This document shows positions 22,991 through 23,335 of a stretch of DNA of 23,335 nucleotides, in pieces. The notes beneath the pieces were generated by a model. The model saw nothing but the letters and a program-made list of their open reading frames with translations, was not told the origin of the DNA and did not search any database. Numbering within the stretch: position 1 is the first letter of the stretch; the number at the start of each line of letters is the position of its first letter. Source of the stretch: Candidatus Manganitrophaceae bacterium (lineage in GTDB: Bacteria > Nitrospirota > Nitrospiria > SBBL01 > Manganitrophaceae). The stretch lies in NCBI GenBank assembly GCA_004297235.1, contig SCUR01000380.1:1-23335 (forward strand), read 5' to 3'. The position numbers were made by a program, and so were the translations under genes.

Positions 22991-23061
22991 CTTACTCTGT
23001 TCTCCCGCTAAGTGATTCAAACGACGCTTCGGATTGTCTCAGACGGATGGCGTCCACAGAA

Positions 23062-23335
23062 TCAGGCCGCCCCTTGCGCCCGCTCCAGGTTCAGATTGCC
23101 GTCGATGTACTTCAAATTAAATTTGAATAGGTCGATCTGCCAGCGCTCGCCCTTCATCAGATGGAAATCGTAACTGCCGACGAAGGTCCGGATGTTCTCG
23201 CCGGTCTGGTTCGGAAGATAATGCAAGGCGATCCCGTAGCAGAAGGCGGTCGCCTCGTTCCCCGTGACCTTGACCACGAAGTTTCCCGATTGATGATGGA
23301 TCGCCTTCAGCGGCTTCAGCGCTTTCTCCCAGCTG
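23062..23335 (-). CDS. SnoaL/NTF2-like family protein, 3' part only
   Basis: The last 90 residues of a protein whose start lies beyond the right edge of the window. The frame is open to the edge. Readable sequence includes SGNFVVKVTGNEATAFCYG, IRTFVGSYDFHLM and the terminal WQIDLFKFNLKYIDGNLNLE. This is the pattern of the final beta strands of a SnoaL_4-type NTF2-like domain, where the sheet ends in DLFKFNLKYIDGN. Members include small dehydratase-, cyclase- or isomerase-like proteins, many uncharacterised. It may be co-transcribed with the membrane protein gene 71 nt downstream. Confidence 0.75.
   Translation of the reverse strand, partial: SWEKALKPLKAIHHQSGNFVVKVTGNEATAFCYGIALHYLPNQTGENIRTFVGSYDFHLMKGERWQIDLFKFNLKYIDGNLNLERAQGAA

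Overview
The window is a gene-dense, GC-rich stretch of an ordinary bacterial chromosome. It carries conserved housekeeping genes (smc, coaE, galU, lon, thiL) mixed with small accessory operons. A secreted periplasmic sensor-domain protein, the Lon type, the DUF2062 protein and the GC-rich codon use suggest a Gram-negative bacterium, possibly of the Nitrospirota or Desulfobacterota. That placement is an impression from gene content and order, not something the sequence proves. I see no insertion sequences, phage genes, CRISPR arrays, tRNAs or rRNAs.

Layout. Positions 120-1497 (minus): a class I glutamine amidotransferase followed by a HAD phosphatase. Positions 1824-5894 (plus): smc, then a SnoaL-like protein. 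Positions 6127-6687 (plus): a secreted protein that is essentially a lone Cache-type sensor domain. Positions 6793-10131 (minus): an apparent four-gene unit marR, pirin, HtrA-like protease, NmrA-like reductase, ending in a clear intrinsic terminator and preceded by AT-rich repeats that look like a MarR operator. Positions 10475-14581 (minus): a MoxR ATPase, DUF58 protein and transglutaminase operon, whose promoter appears to start transcription at or next to the moxR start codon. Positions 14847-16448 (plus): an MFS exporter with a C-terminal ferredoxin-fold domain. Positions 16525-22567 (plus): coaE, galU, lon, thiL, a DUF2062 membrane protein and a small zinc-ribbon protein. Positions 22595-23335 (minus): a small four-helix membrane protein and the 3' end of a second NTF2/SnoaL-like gene that leaves the window.

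How the genes may work together. The marR-pirin-protease-nmrA unit reads like an inducible response to quinones, phenolics or other electrophiles: a ligand-sensing repressor, a cupin dioxygenase-like protein and an NAD(P)-binding reductase-like protein. The unusual member is a trypsin/PDZ protease with no export signal. The MoxR-DUF58-transglutaminase set is a widespread but poorly understood envelope or chaperone-like module. The lon-thiL-DUF2062-zinc ribbon run is compact enough to be co-transcribed.

The most interesting non-coding signals are the leaderless-looking moxR promoter with a tandem 10-bp repeat just upstream, the helically phased repeats in front of marR, a run of four heptamer repeats (consensus CCGMAYT) between the marR and transglutaminase operons, and a near-consensus galU promoter that overlaps the coaE stop codon. 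No strongly novel multi-gene system stands out. Several smaller features are worth testing.
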